Of a stretch of 64,000 nt of DNA, positions 1 through 8,071 are shown in pieces. The stretch is from Pseudoxanthomonas sp. PXM01 (GTDB taxonomy: Bacteria > Pseudomonadota > Gammaproteobacteria > Xanthomonadales > Xanthomonadaceae): the NCBI RefSeq assembly GCF_014851815.1, contig NZ_JACVAJ010000002.1, forward strand, positions 930,001 through 994,000, given 5' to 3'. The first letter of the stretch is position 1. Every line of letters begins with the position of its first letter. The notes beneath the pieces were generated by a model. The model did no database searches. It was not told where the DNA came from and saw nothing but the letters and a program-made list of their open reading frames with translations. The position numbers were made by a program, and so were the translations under genes.

Positions 1-128
1 AGCGCGGCGTGTACCTGGCGCCGTCCGCGTTCGAAGCCGGCTTCATGTCCAGCGCGCACACGCCGGACGTGATCGAGGCGACGATCGCCGCCGCGCGGGA
101 GTCCTTCAAGGCGGTCGCGGCCGGATGA
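1..128 (+). CDS. hemL: glutamate-1-semialdehyde 2,1-aminomutase, C-terminal end (partial)
   Basis: Only the last 41 codons are present, read from base 3 to the TGA at 126-128; the 5' part lies outside the window. The peptide contains [19 protein letters not shown], the conserved C-terminal segment of HemL, the PLP enzyme that makes 5-aminolevulinate from glutamate-1-semialdehyde for tetrapyrrole synthesis in the cytoplasm. Its stop codon overlaps the start of the next gene (ATGA at 125-128), so the two are probably translationally coupled. Identification rests on this short tail but the motif is distinctive. Confidence 0.85.
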   Translation, partial: RGVYLAPSAFEAGFMSSAHTPDVIEATIAAARESFKAVAAG

Positions 129-754
129 AGCCGCGGATCCACCAGGTGCTGTTCGATTTCGACGGCGTCCTGGCCCACTACCGCCACGAGGTGCGCATCG
201 CGCATCTCGCGGCGCATGCCGGCTGCGAGCACGAGCATGTGCGCAGCGTCCTGTTCGCATCCGGCTTGGAATCCGAATACGACAGCGGCGCCATCGATAC
301 CACGACCTACCTGCGCCGGCTGGGCGACGCCATCGATGCGGCGATCGACGAAGAGACGTGGATCGCCTCGCGCATGGCCGGCAGCACCGCCATCGACGAC
401 GTGCTGAGCCGGATCGCCGCCATGCACGCGGACGTGACGATGGGTGTACTGACCAACAACGGCGCGCTGATGACGCAGGCGATCCCGCGCATCGTCACGC
501 CGGTGGCCGCCCGCATCGAGGGCCGCGTGCTGACCAGCGGCGGCCTGCAGCGACGCAAGCCCCTGCCATCGACCTTCACCCATGCGCTCGACCTGCTGGG
601 TTGGGACGCCGCGAGCACCTTGTTCGTCGACGACCTTTTCACCAACGTGCAGGGTGCGCGCGAGGCCGGCTTGCACGCGGAGACCGTCACCGACGGGCGC
701 AGCTTCGGCAAGGCGCTGAAGCGCTACGTGTTCGGCCCCCAGACCGGCTGGTGA
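125..754 (+). CDS. HAD-superfamily hydrolase (phosphatase-like)
   Basis: A 209-residue cytoplasmic protein with all four HAD motifs: DFDGV with nucleophile Asp11 and acid/base Asp13, TNN at 110-112, Lys145 in the RRKP segment, and VDD at 168-170. The inserted helical cap between motifs I and II (about residues 18-90) is the C1 type seen in phosphoglycolate phosphatase and haloacid dehalogenase relatives. The substrate cannot be read from the sequence. The ATG overlaps the hemL stop by four bases, which fixes the start. Context gives no more than a possible tie to tetrapyrrole synthesis. Confidence 0.85.
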   Translation: MKPRIHQVLFDFDGVLAHYRHEVRIAHLAAHAGCEHEHVRSVLFASGLESEYDSGAIDTTTYLRRLGDAIDAAIDEETWIASRMAGSTAIDDVLSRIAAMHADVTMGVLTNNGALMTQAIPRIVTPVAARIEGRVLTSGGLQRRKPLPSTFTHALDLLGWDAASTLFVDDLFTNVQGAREAGLHAETVTDGRSFGKALKRYVFGPQTGW

Positions 755-789
755 ACCGCGCCGTTTGAAACTTGGTTGACGCCGCGACG

Positions 790-803
790 GGACACTGGTG
801 TCC
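790..803. promoter_or_regulatory. perfect 6+2+6 palindrome upstream of the DJ-1/two-component operon
   Basis: GGACAC-TG-GTGTCC is a perfect dyad between the HAD gene and the ATG at 825. A TTGACG hexamer at 776-781 lies just upstream, though I see no good -10 at the matching distance. It could be an operator for the operon, perhaps for its own response regulator; that is inference from position only. Confidence 0.35.
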
Positions 804-824
804 ATTCACCGGAGACCTGTCGCC

Positions 825-1940
825 ATGTCCTTCCTTGCACGCATCCTGCTGGCCAGCCTGCTGCTCGCCGTCACCGCGCCGCTCCACGCCGATGGGACCG
901 GCCGGATCCTGATCGTCGTCAGCGGCGAAGGCCGCGACCAGGGCAAGACGCGTCCCGGCTACGAGTTCGACGAACTCTCGCAGGCGTGGCTGATCTTCAA
1001 GGCGAACGGCTTCGCCGTCGACGTCGCCAGCCCGCAGGGCGGTGCGGTGGAGGCCGACAAGTACAACGCGCAGGAGCCGTTCAATGCCGCCCTGCTCGCC
1101 GATGAAGACGCGATGCGCATGCTGGCCGACACGCGGAAGACCGCGGACGTCGCCGCCACCGACTACGCCGCCATCTACGTGGTCGGCGGCAAGGGCGCGA
1201 TGTTCGACCTGCCTCGCGATCAGGCGCTGCGGACACTGCTCGCCGACGCGTACGACCATGGCGCCGTGATCGGTGCGGTCTGCCACGGTCCCGCCGCACT
1301 CGCGGACGTGCGCCTGCGCGACGGCACGCCACTCGTTCAGGGCAAGGCGACGACCGGTTTCACCAACGAAGAGGAAGCCCTGTTCGGCAAGCGCTGGGCG
1401 AAGGAATTCCCGTGGCTGCTTGAAGACAAGCTGCGCGGACACGGCGCGCACTGGCAGGAAGCGCCGCTGATGATGTCGAAGGTGGTCGTCGATGGACGCC
1501 TGGTCACCGGTCAGAACCCGTATTCCACGCCCGGCGTGGCCGACGCCATCGTCCGCGCCACGGGACGCACGCCGGTCGCGCGCACGCCATGGCGCGACGA
1601 ACTGACGATGGGGCTGGCGGCGCAGGCACGCGACGGTCATGTGCAGCAGGTTGCGCATGCGCTCGCCACGGACACGGCGCGCTACCACGTCGACCTGCTC
1701 GGCCTGCTGGGCTACTACCAGGCGCAGGCGGCGACCGGCGACGACGATGTGCGGCATGCCCTGCAGCTGATGCAGCTGGCGATGCCTTACATGGCAGCGC
1801 CGCAACTGAAACTCGGCGCAGCGGAAGCGCACCTGCGGCTCGGCGAACGGGATCAGGCGAAGGTATTGGTGCAGCGCGTGCTGGCGGCCACGCCCGACAT
1901 GGCAGAAGCTAAGGCCCTCCTGCAACGCATCGACGGTTGA
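825..1940 (+). CDS. secreted DJ-1/PfpI-family protein with C-terminal helical repeat region
   Basis: 371 residues from the ATG at 825, which has a GGAGA Shine-Dalgarno at 811-815; a GTG at 798 would precede that ribosome site and is rejected. Residues 1-22 form a signal peptide ending in APLHA. Residues 26-240 are a class I glutamine-amidotransferase-like fold of the DJ-1/Hsp31 type with the nucleophile elbow GAVCHGPAAL (Cys153-His154). About 130 residues after it are helical and TPR-like (AEAHLRLGERDQAKVLVQRV). The family includes deglycases, chaperones and proteases. It is followed after three bases by a response regulator gene, so the three genes probably form one operon; the export signal and this pairing suggest envelope stress sensing. 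The exact activity is unknown. Confidence 0.85.
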   Translation: MSFLARILLASLLLAVTAPLHADGTGRILIVVSGEGRDQGKTRPGYEFDELSQAWLIFKANGFAVDVASPQGGAVEADKYNAQEPFNAALLADEDAMRMLADTRKTADVAATDYAAIYVVGGKGAMFDLPRDQALRTLLADAYDHGAVIGAVCHGPAALADVRLRDGTPLVQGKATTGFTNEEEALFGKRWAKEFPWLLEDKLRGHGAHWQEAPLMMSKVVVDGRLVTGQNPYSTPGVADAIVRATGRTPVARTPWRDELTMGLAAQARDGHVQQVAHALATDTARYHVDLLGLLGYYQAQAATGDDDVRHALQLMQLAMPYMAAPQLKLGAAEAHLRLGERDQAKVLVQRVLAATPDMAEAKALLQRIDG

Positions 1941-1943
1941 ACG

Positions 1944-2633
1944 ATGACGGCTTCTCGCCTGCGCCTTCTGGTGATCGAGGACAACCCGCTGCTGCGTGCG
2001 CAGCTCGAAGGGCTGCTGGCGGCGGAAGGCATCGACGTCGACTTCGCCGGCGACGGCCTGAGCGGACTGCAGATGGCGCTGGACTCGCCGCCGGACGTGC
2101 TGGTCCTCGACCTCGGCCTTCCTGGCCTGGACGGCCTGCGCCTGTGCGAACGCCTGCGTGCGGAGGCCGACCGGCACGTGCCTGTGCTGATGCTGACCGC
2201 ACGCGACACGCTGGACGACAAGCTGCAGGGTTTTCGCGCGGGTGCCGACGATTACCTGGTCAAGCCGTTCGCCGGCGCGGAACTGCTGGCCCGCTGCATC
2301 GCGCTCTCGCAACGCCATCGCGCCGGTCAGACGCACGTGCTGCGGATCGGCACGCTGCAGGTCGATCGCCGCCATGCCCGTGCGCAGCGGGACGGTCGCG
2401 ATCTCGACCTGCACGCCACCAGCTACCAGATCCTGCTGGCGCTGGCCGAGGCCTGGCCGCGCACGCTGACGCGTAGCGAGCTGATCCAGCAGCTGTGGGG
2501 CGACGCGCCGCCGGAGTCCGACCCGCTGCGCACGCACCTGTACCTGCTGCGGCAGGCATTGGACAAGCCGTTCGCCACGTCCATGCTGAAGACGGTGCAT
2601 GGTGTCGGCTTCCGGCTGGAGGCCGATGCATGA
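1944..2633 (+). CDS. OmpR/PhoB-family response regulator
   Basis: 229 residues. The receiver domain (about 6-118) has the acidic pair Glu12-Asp13, phospho-acceptor Asp56 (VLDLGLP), Thr85 and Lys107 (KPF). A winged-helix DNA-binding domain of the OmpR type fills residues 130-226 and ends in the usual TVHGVGFRL. It starts three bases after the DJ-1-like gene and its stop overlaps the kinase start (ATGA at 2630-2633). It should bind DNA when phosphorylated by the adjoining kinase; targets are unknown, though autoregulation of this operon is likely. Confidence 0.95.
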   Translation: MTASRLRLLVIEDNPLLRAQLEGLLAAEGIDVDFAGDGLSGLQMALDSPPDVLVLDLGLPGLDGLRLCERLRAEADRHVPVLMLTARDTLDDKLQGFRAGADDYLVKPFAGAELLARCIALSQRHRAGQTHVLRIGTLQVDRRHARAQRDGRDLDLHATSYQILLALAEAWPRTLTRSELIQQLWGDAPPESDPLRTHLYLLRQALDKPFATSMLKTVHGVGFRLEADA

Positions 2634-3913
2634 CGCCGCTTTCCACACTTCCGCGCCGACGCCTGCGTAATCGCCTGATGCTGGCGTTCGCCGGCTTCAC
2701 CGGGCTGGTCACCGTGCTGTTCGCCCTGTACGTCCTGCTGTTCGTCTACACGGTGGAAGACCAGCTGTTCGAGACGATGCTGGACCGCGAAGTCGCGGCG
2801 CAGCAGGCGTATCACGACGAACACCAGCGCTGGACGACGCCCCGCGACGGCTTCATGTCGATCGTGCCGACGGCTTCGGACCTGCCTGACGGCATCGCCG
2901 GCGTGCTGCACGAGGAGCCGCGACGGCGCGAGTTCGCCGGCAGCGAAGGCCGCCATTACCACCTGCGATTGCTGCAGCCGCGCAATGCGGACGAGGCGCC
3001 TGCGTGGCTGGTCGCCGAAGTCAGCGCGCTGCTCGTCGTCCGGCCCATGCGCGGGCAGATCCTGCAGCTGCTCATGTGGTCGGGTGTCGCCATGGTCGCG
3101 CTCGCGCTGCTGCTGGGCGGTTGGCTGGCGCGGCGCACCACCGCCCCGCTATCGCGGCTGGCGGATGCTGTCGCCGACGCGACGCCGGAACGGCTCCCGC
3201 CCGGTTTCGCCGCCGGCTTCGCGGACGATGAAGTGGGCGTGGTCGCGCGCCGGCTCGACGACCTGATCGCGCGCGTCGGGGAGTTCGTCGAGCGCGAACG
3301 CGAGTTCACCCGCGATGCCAGCCACGAACTGCGCACACCGCTGACCGTGATCCGCACCGCGACCGAGCGGCTGGGCACGGAACCCGGCCTGTCGGACGGC
3401 GCACGGCGCCACCTCGACCACATCGCGCAGTCGGCACGTCAACTGGAGCAGACGGTCGTCCTGCTGCTGTCGCTGGCGCGGGAGCAGACCTCGACCGAGG
3501 CGGCGCTTGCGATACCCGTACTGCCGGTGCTCGAACGCGTGATCGTCGAGCAGTCGCCGTTGCTGGAACACAAGCCGGTCGAGGTGCAGGTCGATGTCGG
3601 CAGCGGTGTCTTCACCGCGCTGCCGGTGGCGGTACTGAACATCCTGCTGTCCAACCTGGTCGGCAACGCCTTCGCGCACACCCGCGAGGGCCGCATCGTG
3701 GTCGACATGGACGGTGGCGCGCTTCGCGTCAGCAATCCCGGCGGCGACGTGCAGGAACGCGACTTCGCGCCGTTCGTGAAAGGCGGTGACAGCGGCGGAT
3801 CTGGCCTGGGCCTGGCCATCGTGCGGCGCCTCTGCGAACGACACGGCATCGCCGTGCGCATCGACACCCTGTCCGGACGGACGGTCGCGCGACTTACGCT
3901 GCCGGCGAGCTGA
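2630..3913 (+). CDS. sensor histidine kinase
   Basis: 427 residues from the ATG at 2630, which overlaps the regulator's stop codon; earlier in-frame codons lie inside the regulator gene. Two membrane helices (about 17-40 and 145-167) bracket a periplasmic sensor of about 100 residues, followed by a HAMP linker (168-220). The phospho-acceptor is His232 in RDASHELRTPLTV, and the ATPase domain shows NLVGNAF (N box) and GSGLGLAIV (G box). It phosphorylates the preceding regulator. The signal is unknown; the linked exported DJ-1-like protein suggests a periplasmic stress. Confidence 0.93.
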   Translation: MTPLSTLPRRRLRNRLMLAFAGFTGLVTVLFALYVLLFVYTVEDQLFETMLDREVAAQQAYHDEHQRWTTPRDGFMSIVPTASDLPDGIAGVLHEEPRRREFAGSEGRHYHLRLLQPRNADEAPAWLVAEVSALLVVRPMRGQILQLLMWSGVAMVALALLLGGWLARRTTAPLSRLADAVADATPERLPPGFAAGFADDEVGVVARRLDDLIARVGEFVEREREFTRDASHELRTPLTVIRTATERLGTEPGLSDGARRHLDHIAQSARQLEQTVVLLLSLAREQTSTEAALAIPVLPVLERVIVEQSPLLEHKPVEVQVDVGSGVFTALPVAVLNILLSNLVGNAFAHTREGRIVVDMDGGALRVSNPGGDVQERDFAPFVKGGDSGGSGLGLAIVRRLCERHGIAVRIDTLSGRTVARLTLPAS

Positions 3914-3925
3914 CCCAGAACCTGG

Positions 3926-5149
3926 TCAGCCTGCGAATGCCCGCAACGCGGCGTGCAGCCGCTTCAGGCCGTCGGCCACTTCCGCATCGGTGATGTTGAG
4001 CGACGGTACGAAGCGCAGTACGTCGGGGCCGGCCTGCAGCATCAGCAGGCCTTGCGCCGCCGCCAGGTCCAGCACTTCGCCAGCGCGCCCCGCGTACTTG
4101 GCATTCAGCACCGCACCGAGCATCAGGCCACGGCCGCGCACCTGCGAGAACAGGCCGAGCTCGGCATTGATCGTCTCCAGGCCCTTGCGCAGCGCAGCCG
4201 CCTGGCGCGCCACGTTGTTGGCGATCTGCGGCGACGCCAGCTTGCGCAGCGCCACGCGCGCGACCGCGGCCGCCAACGGATTGCCGCCGAACGTGGTGCC
4301 GTGCGCGCCGAACTGCATCACCTCGGCCACCTTCGGCCCGGCCAGCATCGCGCCGATCGGGAAGCCGCCGCCCAGCGCCTTGGCCAGCGTGACGATGTCC
4401 GGCACCACGCCGTCCTGCCAGTGCGCGAACAGCGTACCGGTGCGGCCCATGCCGGCCTGGATCTCGTCCAGCACCAGCAGCGCGCCATGGTGGTCGCACA
4501 GCGCACGCACGGCGCTCAGGAACCCGGGGGCGGCCGGCATCACGCCACCCTCGCCCTGCACCGGCTCCAGCATCACCGCGGCCACGTCGCCGCAGGACAT
4601 GGCGATTTCCAGCTGGGTCAGGTCGTTGAAGTCGACGTAGCGGAAGCCGGCCGGCAGCGGCTCGTAGCCTTCCTGGTACTTGGGTTGCGCGGTCGCGGTG
4701 ACCGCCGCCAGCGTACGGCCATGGAAGCTGCCGCGGAAGGTCACGATGACGCGTTGATCCGGCGCACGACCCTGGGCGCTCGCCCACTTGCGCACCAGCT
4801 TGATCGCGGCCTCGTTGGCTTCCGCGCCGGAATTGCACAGGAACACGCGCTCGGCGAAGCGCGAGGCGGTCACCAGTTCCTCGGCCAGCCGCAGCGGCGG
4901 CTCGCTGTAGAAGACGTTGCTGGTATGCCACAGCTTACCCGCCTGCTCGGTGAGCGCGGCGACCAGGTCAGGATCGTTGTGGCCGAGGCCGCAGACGGCG
5001 ATGCCCGCCGACAGGTCCAGATACTCGCGGCCCTCGCTGTCCCAGACGCGCGCGCCCTGGCCACGCTCCAGGATCACCTCGCGCGGACGGTAGACCGGGA
5101 GGTAATAGCGCTGTCCGTTCGACAGCAGGTCGGGGGTCGTGGCGCTCAT
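3926..5149 (-). CDS. argD: acetylornithine/succinylornithine-type class III aminotransferase
   Basis: 407 residues from the ATG at 5149 (MSATTPDLLSNGQRYYLPVY). It is a fold-type I PLP enzyme with NSGAE at 106-110 (cofactor phosphate), Asp228 in LDEIQAGMGRTG (pyridine nitrogen) and Lys257 in TLAKALGGGFPIGAM as the Schiff-base lysine. Length and motifs fit ArgD, which converts N-acetylglutamate semialdehyde to N-acetylornithine in arginine synthesis; such enzymes can also act on succinyl-DAP or ornithine. It is the last gene of a minus-strand group, 83 bases after the hydrolase gene. Xanthomonads use acetylated and succinylated ornithine intermediates, so the acyl group is not settled. Confidence 0.9.
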   Translation of the reverse strand: MSATTPDLLSNGQRYYLPVYRPREVILERGQGARVWDSEGREYLDLSAGIAVCGLGHNDPDLVAALTEQAGKLWHTSNVFYSEPPLRLAEELVTASRFAERVFLCNSGAEANEAAIKLVRKWASAQGRAPDQRVIVTFRGSFHGRTLAAVTATAQPKYQEGYEPLPAGFRYVDFNDLTQLEIAMSCGDVAAVMLEPVQGEGGVMPAAPGFLSAVRALCDHHGALLVLDEIQAGMGRTGTLFAHWQDGVVPDIVTLAKALGGGFPIGAMLAGPKVAEVMQFGAHGTTFGGNPLAAAVARVALRKLASPQIANNVARQAAALRKGLETINAELGLFSQVRGRGLMLGAVLNAKYAGRAGEVLDLAAAQGLLMLQAGPDVLRFVPSLNITDAEVADGLKRLHAALRAFAG

Positions 5150-5232
5150 GGCGACGGCTCGGCGGCGGTAGGGGGCCGCGTATTGTCGCTCATCGCGCCG
5201 CCCGCACCAGCGGGCGGTGCAGCATGCCGCCG

Positions 5233-5763
5233 TCAGCCGGCGAACGCGATCTCCGCCGCCGGTAGCGCGCGGATGCCGACGCCGAAGCTGCGGATCGCCG
5301 GCAGCGTGGCGTTGTGGTGGGCGCGGATCTGCTGCGCATCGGCATGCGGTTTGTCGTGCGTGGTGTGCGCATCCGACGCCAGCACCACGTGGTAGCCGTG
5401 CGCGGCGGCGCTCCGCGTCGTGGTATCCACGCAGAATTCGGTCGCATAACCGCACAGCACCACGCCTTCCACCCCGCAGAACGACAGCACTTCGTCCAGC
5501 CCGGTGCGCAGGAACGAGTCCGGCGTGGTCTTGCGGATGCGGTGGTCGCCCTCGATCACCCGCAGACCCGGATGCAGCGCCCAGCCGGGCGACTCGGCCT
5601 CGAGGTCGCCGGCCCGCTCGTGCTGCACGAACACCACCGGCGCGGCGGCTTCGCGCGCCTTGTCGGCCAGTGCATTGATCCGCTCGATCACCCCATCGGC
5701 GTCGGCCGGCTGCGGTTCGAACAGGCCACGTTGCACATCGATCACGACCAGGGCGAGATTCAT
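5233..5763 (-). CDS. isochorismatase-family cysteine hydrolase
   Basis: 176 residues with the catalytic triad of the family: Asp9 (VIDVQ), Lys78 (RKTTPDSF) and Cys111 (ATEFCVDTT). Length is normal for stand-alone members, which hydrolyse nicotinamide, ureidoacrylate, isochorismate or other amides and vinyl ethers. The substrate cannot be assigned. An AGGAG site precedes the ATG. It sits 25 bases downstream of the glyoxalase gene and is probably the tail of that transcript. Confidence 0.88.
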   Translation of the reverse strand: MNLALVVIDVQRGLFEPQPADADGVIERINALADKAREAAAPVVFVQHERAGDLEAESPGWALHPGLRVIEGDHRIRKTTPDSFLRTGLDEVLSFCGVEGVVLCGYATEFCVDTTTRSAAAHGYHVVLASDAHTTHDKPHADAQQIRAHHNATLPAIRSFGVGIRALPAAEIAFAG

Positions 5764-5788
5764 CTAGCGGACTCCTCGTTCGTCTGCC

Positions 5789-6226
5789 TTACCAGCTTCC
5801 CGTATTCGGCATCGAAAGCCAAGGCTCCTGCGGCGGCAGCGATGCGCCCTTCTGCAACAGTTCGATGGAGATCAGGTCCGGCGTGCGCACGAACGCCATG
5901 CGCCCATCGCGCGGCGGGCGGTTGATGGTGATGCCCTGCGACTGCAGGTGCGCGCACAGCGCATAGATGTCGTCGACCTCGAAGGCGAGGTGCCCGAAGT
6001 TGCGGGCGCTGCCGTAGTCCTCGACCGGCGATCCATCTTCCGGCGGCCAGTTCCAGGTCAGCTCGACTTCGGCTTCCGGATTGGCCGGCGCACCGAAGTA
6101 CACCAGCGTGAAGCGACCCTGCGGACTTTCCATGCGGCGGGTTTCGGTCAGGCCCAGGCCTTCGGTGAGGAAGCGGCCGGTGGCATCCAGGTCGTGGACC
6201 CGGATCATCGCGTGAAGGTATTTCAT
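5789..6226 (-). CDS. gloA: lactoylglutathione lyase (glyoxalase I) family protein
   Basis: 145 residues. It opens with MKYLHAMIRVHDL like E. coli GloA, and the four metal ligands of that enzyme can be matched: His5, Glu55 (EVELTWNW), His79 (FGHLAF) and Glu122 (ISIELL). It should isomerise the methylglyoxal-glutathione hemithioacetal to S-lactoylglutathione in the cytoplasm. The start overlaps the stop of the HIT gene by four bases, so it is translated as part of the coupled minus-strand operon. The set of ligands makes the catalytic assignment fairly firm. Confidence 0.88.
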   Translation of the reverse strand: MKYLHAMIRVHDLDATGRFLTEGLGLTETRRMESPQGRFTLVYFGAPANPEAEVELTWNWPPEDGSPVEDYGSARNFGHLAFEVDDIYALCAHLQSQGITINRPPRDGRMAFVRTPDLISIELLQKGASLPPQEPWLSMPNTGSW

Positions 6227-6702
6227 GACAGGCTCGTCGTAGAAGAAGGAGAAGAAGGAATGGCATCAGGCGATGAGCCCGCCAGTTGGCGGCGCACGTT
6301 GTCCGCCATTGCGTCCAATGCATCGCGTGACGACGGTACCGGCGGACCATGCGGGTACAGGCCGAGCAGGCCGTCAGCGTGTCGCCTCGGTTGCACATGC
6401 AGGTGCACGTGCGGCACCTCCTGCCCACCGGCGTCGCCGTTGGACTGCCAGAGGTTCAATCCGGGCGGATCGTCCACTGCGCGCAGCGCCCGCGCGATAC
6501 GCACGGCCAGCTGCATCATCTCCGCGGCGGTATCGGGAGGCAGGTCGTAAATCGTCTCGATATGCGCACGCGGCACGACCAGTACGTGGCCCGGCACCGC
6601 CTGGCGCAAATCCATGAAGGCAACCACGTGGGCGCCTTCCGCCACCCGGCTTGCGGGCGCCTGGCCTTGGACAATCTCGCAGAAGGGACAGCCGCCGCTC
6701 AT
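6223..6702 (-). CDS. HIT-family (histidine triad) nucleotide hydrolase
   Basis: 159 residues with the signature HVHLHVQPR: His98, His100 and His102, the middle of the triad acting as nucleophile on nucleoside phosphoramidates or dinucleotides. The N-terminal CPFC pair (Cys5, Cys8) could take part in a metal site seen in several HIT proteins. The C-terminus is a Ser/Pro-rich tail of about 15 residues. It overlaps its neighbours on both sides by four bases, so it is co-translated with the SDR and glyoxalase genes. Confidence 0.9.
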   Translation of the reverse strand: MSGGCPFCEIVQGQAPASRVAEGAHVVAFMDLRQAVPGHVLVVPRAHIETIYDLPPDTAAEMMQLAVRIARALRAVDDPPGLNLWQSNGDAGGQEVPHVHLHVQPRRHADGLLGLYPHGPPVPSSRDALDAMADNVRRQLAGSSPDAIPSSPSSTTSLS

Positions 6703-7520
6703 GGATCGAGGAAGAGATCCGGCAGCAGCGCCTGCGAGGCGTCGACCGCGTAGGTGGAGAAATCCGTCATACCGTCCTCGCGCAGGACCTCCTCATCGAT
6801 CAGGAACCGGCCGTGGAAACCGGCCGCCTCGCGGACCAGCACGGCATGCGCGGCATCGGCGACGATCTGCGGGGTGCGGCAGCGCGGAATCTCCACGCCG
6901 GGAATCATGTTCAGGGCATCGGTGGCGATGATGGTGCGGGGCCACAGCGCGTTCACGGCGATGCCCTGCGGACCGAATTCGCCGGCCAGCCCCAGCGTCA
7001 CGAAGCTCATGCCCATCTTCGCCAGCGTGTAGCCGGTGTGCGGCGCCCACCATTTCGGATCCAGCGACGGTGGCGGCGCCAGCGTCAGGACATGCGGGTT
7101 CGCGGCCTGCTTGAGATAGGGAAGCGCGGCCTGTGCGCACAGGAAACTGCCGCGCGCATTGACCTGCTGCATCAGGTCGAAACGCTTCATCGGCGTATCC
7201 AGCACACCGGCCAGCCAGATGGCGCTGGCGTTGTTGACCAGGATGTCGATGCCGCCGAACGCGTCGGCCGTCGCCGCCATCGCGGCCTTCACCTCGTCCT
7301 CCTCGCGGATATCGCACTTCAGCGCCAGTCCGCGGCCGCCGGCCTCGTTCACCGCCTGCGCGGCAGTGTGGATGGTGCCGGGCAACTTGGGGTTGGGGAC
7401 CGACGATTTGGCGGCGATGGCCACGTTGGCGCCGTCGCGGGCCGCGCGCAGGGCGATGGCCAGGCCGATGCCACGGGAGGCGCCGGTAATGAAGAGGGTC
7501 TTGCCGGCCAACGATGTCAT
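6699..7520 (-). CDS. SDR-family oxidoreductase, HSDL2-like
   Basis: 273 residues from the ATG at 7520. The Rossmann motif is TGASRGIG (12-19), followed by NNASA (96-100) and YTLAK (Tyr164, Lys168). The segment LAPPPSLDPKWW resembles HSDL2-type SDRs, where ISPPLNLNP carries the catalytic Ser; by that alignment the position is Ala148 here, so the usual Ser may be missing. NAD(P) binding looks intact. The substrate is unknown; HSDL2-like proteins are tied to acyl or fatty metabolites. Four-base overlaps with both neighbours show translational coupling. Confidence 0.87.
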   Translation of the reverse strand: MTSLAGKTLFITGASRGIGLAIALRAARDGANVAIAAKSSVPNPKLPGTIHTAAQAVNEAGGRGLALKCDIREEDEVKAAMAATADAFGGIDILVNNASAIWLAGVLDTPMKRFDLMQQVNARGSFLCAQAALPYLKQAANPHVLTLAPPPSLDPKWWAPHTGYTLAKMGMSFVTLGLAGEFGPQGIAVNALWPRTIIATDALNMIPGVEIPRCRTPQIVADAAHAVLVREAAGFHGRFLIDEEVLREDGMTDFSTYAVDASQALLPDLFLDP

Positions 7521-8071
7521 CGCATGTCCTCGGGAAGCGGATCGGAAGTGTCGCGCAAACGGCGTGCGTAACGCTGCAGCAGGCACGGCACGATCAGCCG
7601 GTGGATGGGATCGACCGGCAGCATGTAGAGCCGCCCCAGTCGATTGGGCCGCTCCACCACGGTAGCGCAGTAGAGCTTCGCGGGCGCTGGCCCGCGCTTG
7701 AGCTGCAGCGACAGCGACACCCGCAGATGCCGGTCTTCGTCGCCCAGCACGAGCTCGTCGCGGACGTGGCCGAACACGGTGAAGATGCCGGCCCGCTCGC
7801 CGACCTGGACGTCGTCCGCCGTGCCGACGGCGCGGATATGACCAAGGTCTTTCATGCCCAGCAGACGCATCGCGCGATTGCGCACCGTCATCAGCCCCTC
7901 GAACCATCCCGGCACCAGCGCGGCGATGTCGCGGTAGGCCTCGAGGGCGGACGCAGGCGCACGCGGCAGATCGATGCTGGCGCAGTGCGTGAAGTAGGCG
8001 CTCCCGATCGCCGGATACAGCGCACTGTCCGCCGGAATGGGGCAGGACGCGGCGCGCGGTTGCACAGTCAC
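7517..8071 (-). CDS. DUF2867-family protein
   Basis: 184 residues if translation starts at the GTG at 8071, which overlaps the stop of the upstream kinase gene (GTGA). Longer in-frame starts would run through the kinase gene and are rejected. The body matches the DUF2867 pattern: an N-terminal PRAPASALEAYRDIAALVPGW segment, FGHVRDELVLGDEDRHLRVS, then ERPNRLGRLYMLPVDPIHRLIV at the C-terminus. No catalytic residues are evident and the family function is not established. It is the second gene of the five-gene overlapping set. Confidence 0.78.
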   Translation of the reverse strand: MTVQPRAASCPIPADSALYPAIGSAYFTHCASIDLPRAPASALEAYRDIAALVPGWFEGLMTVRNRAMRLLGMKDLGHIRAVGTADDVQVGERAGIFTVFGHVRDELVLGDEDRHLRVSLSLQLKRGPAPAKLYCATVVERPNRLGRLYMLPVDPIHRLIVPCLLQRYARRLRDTSDPLPEDMR

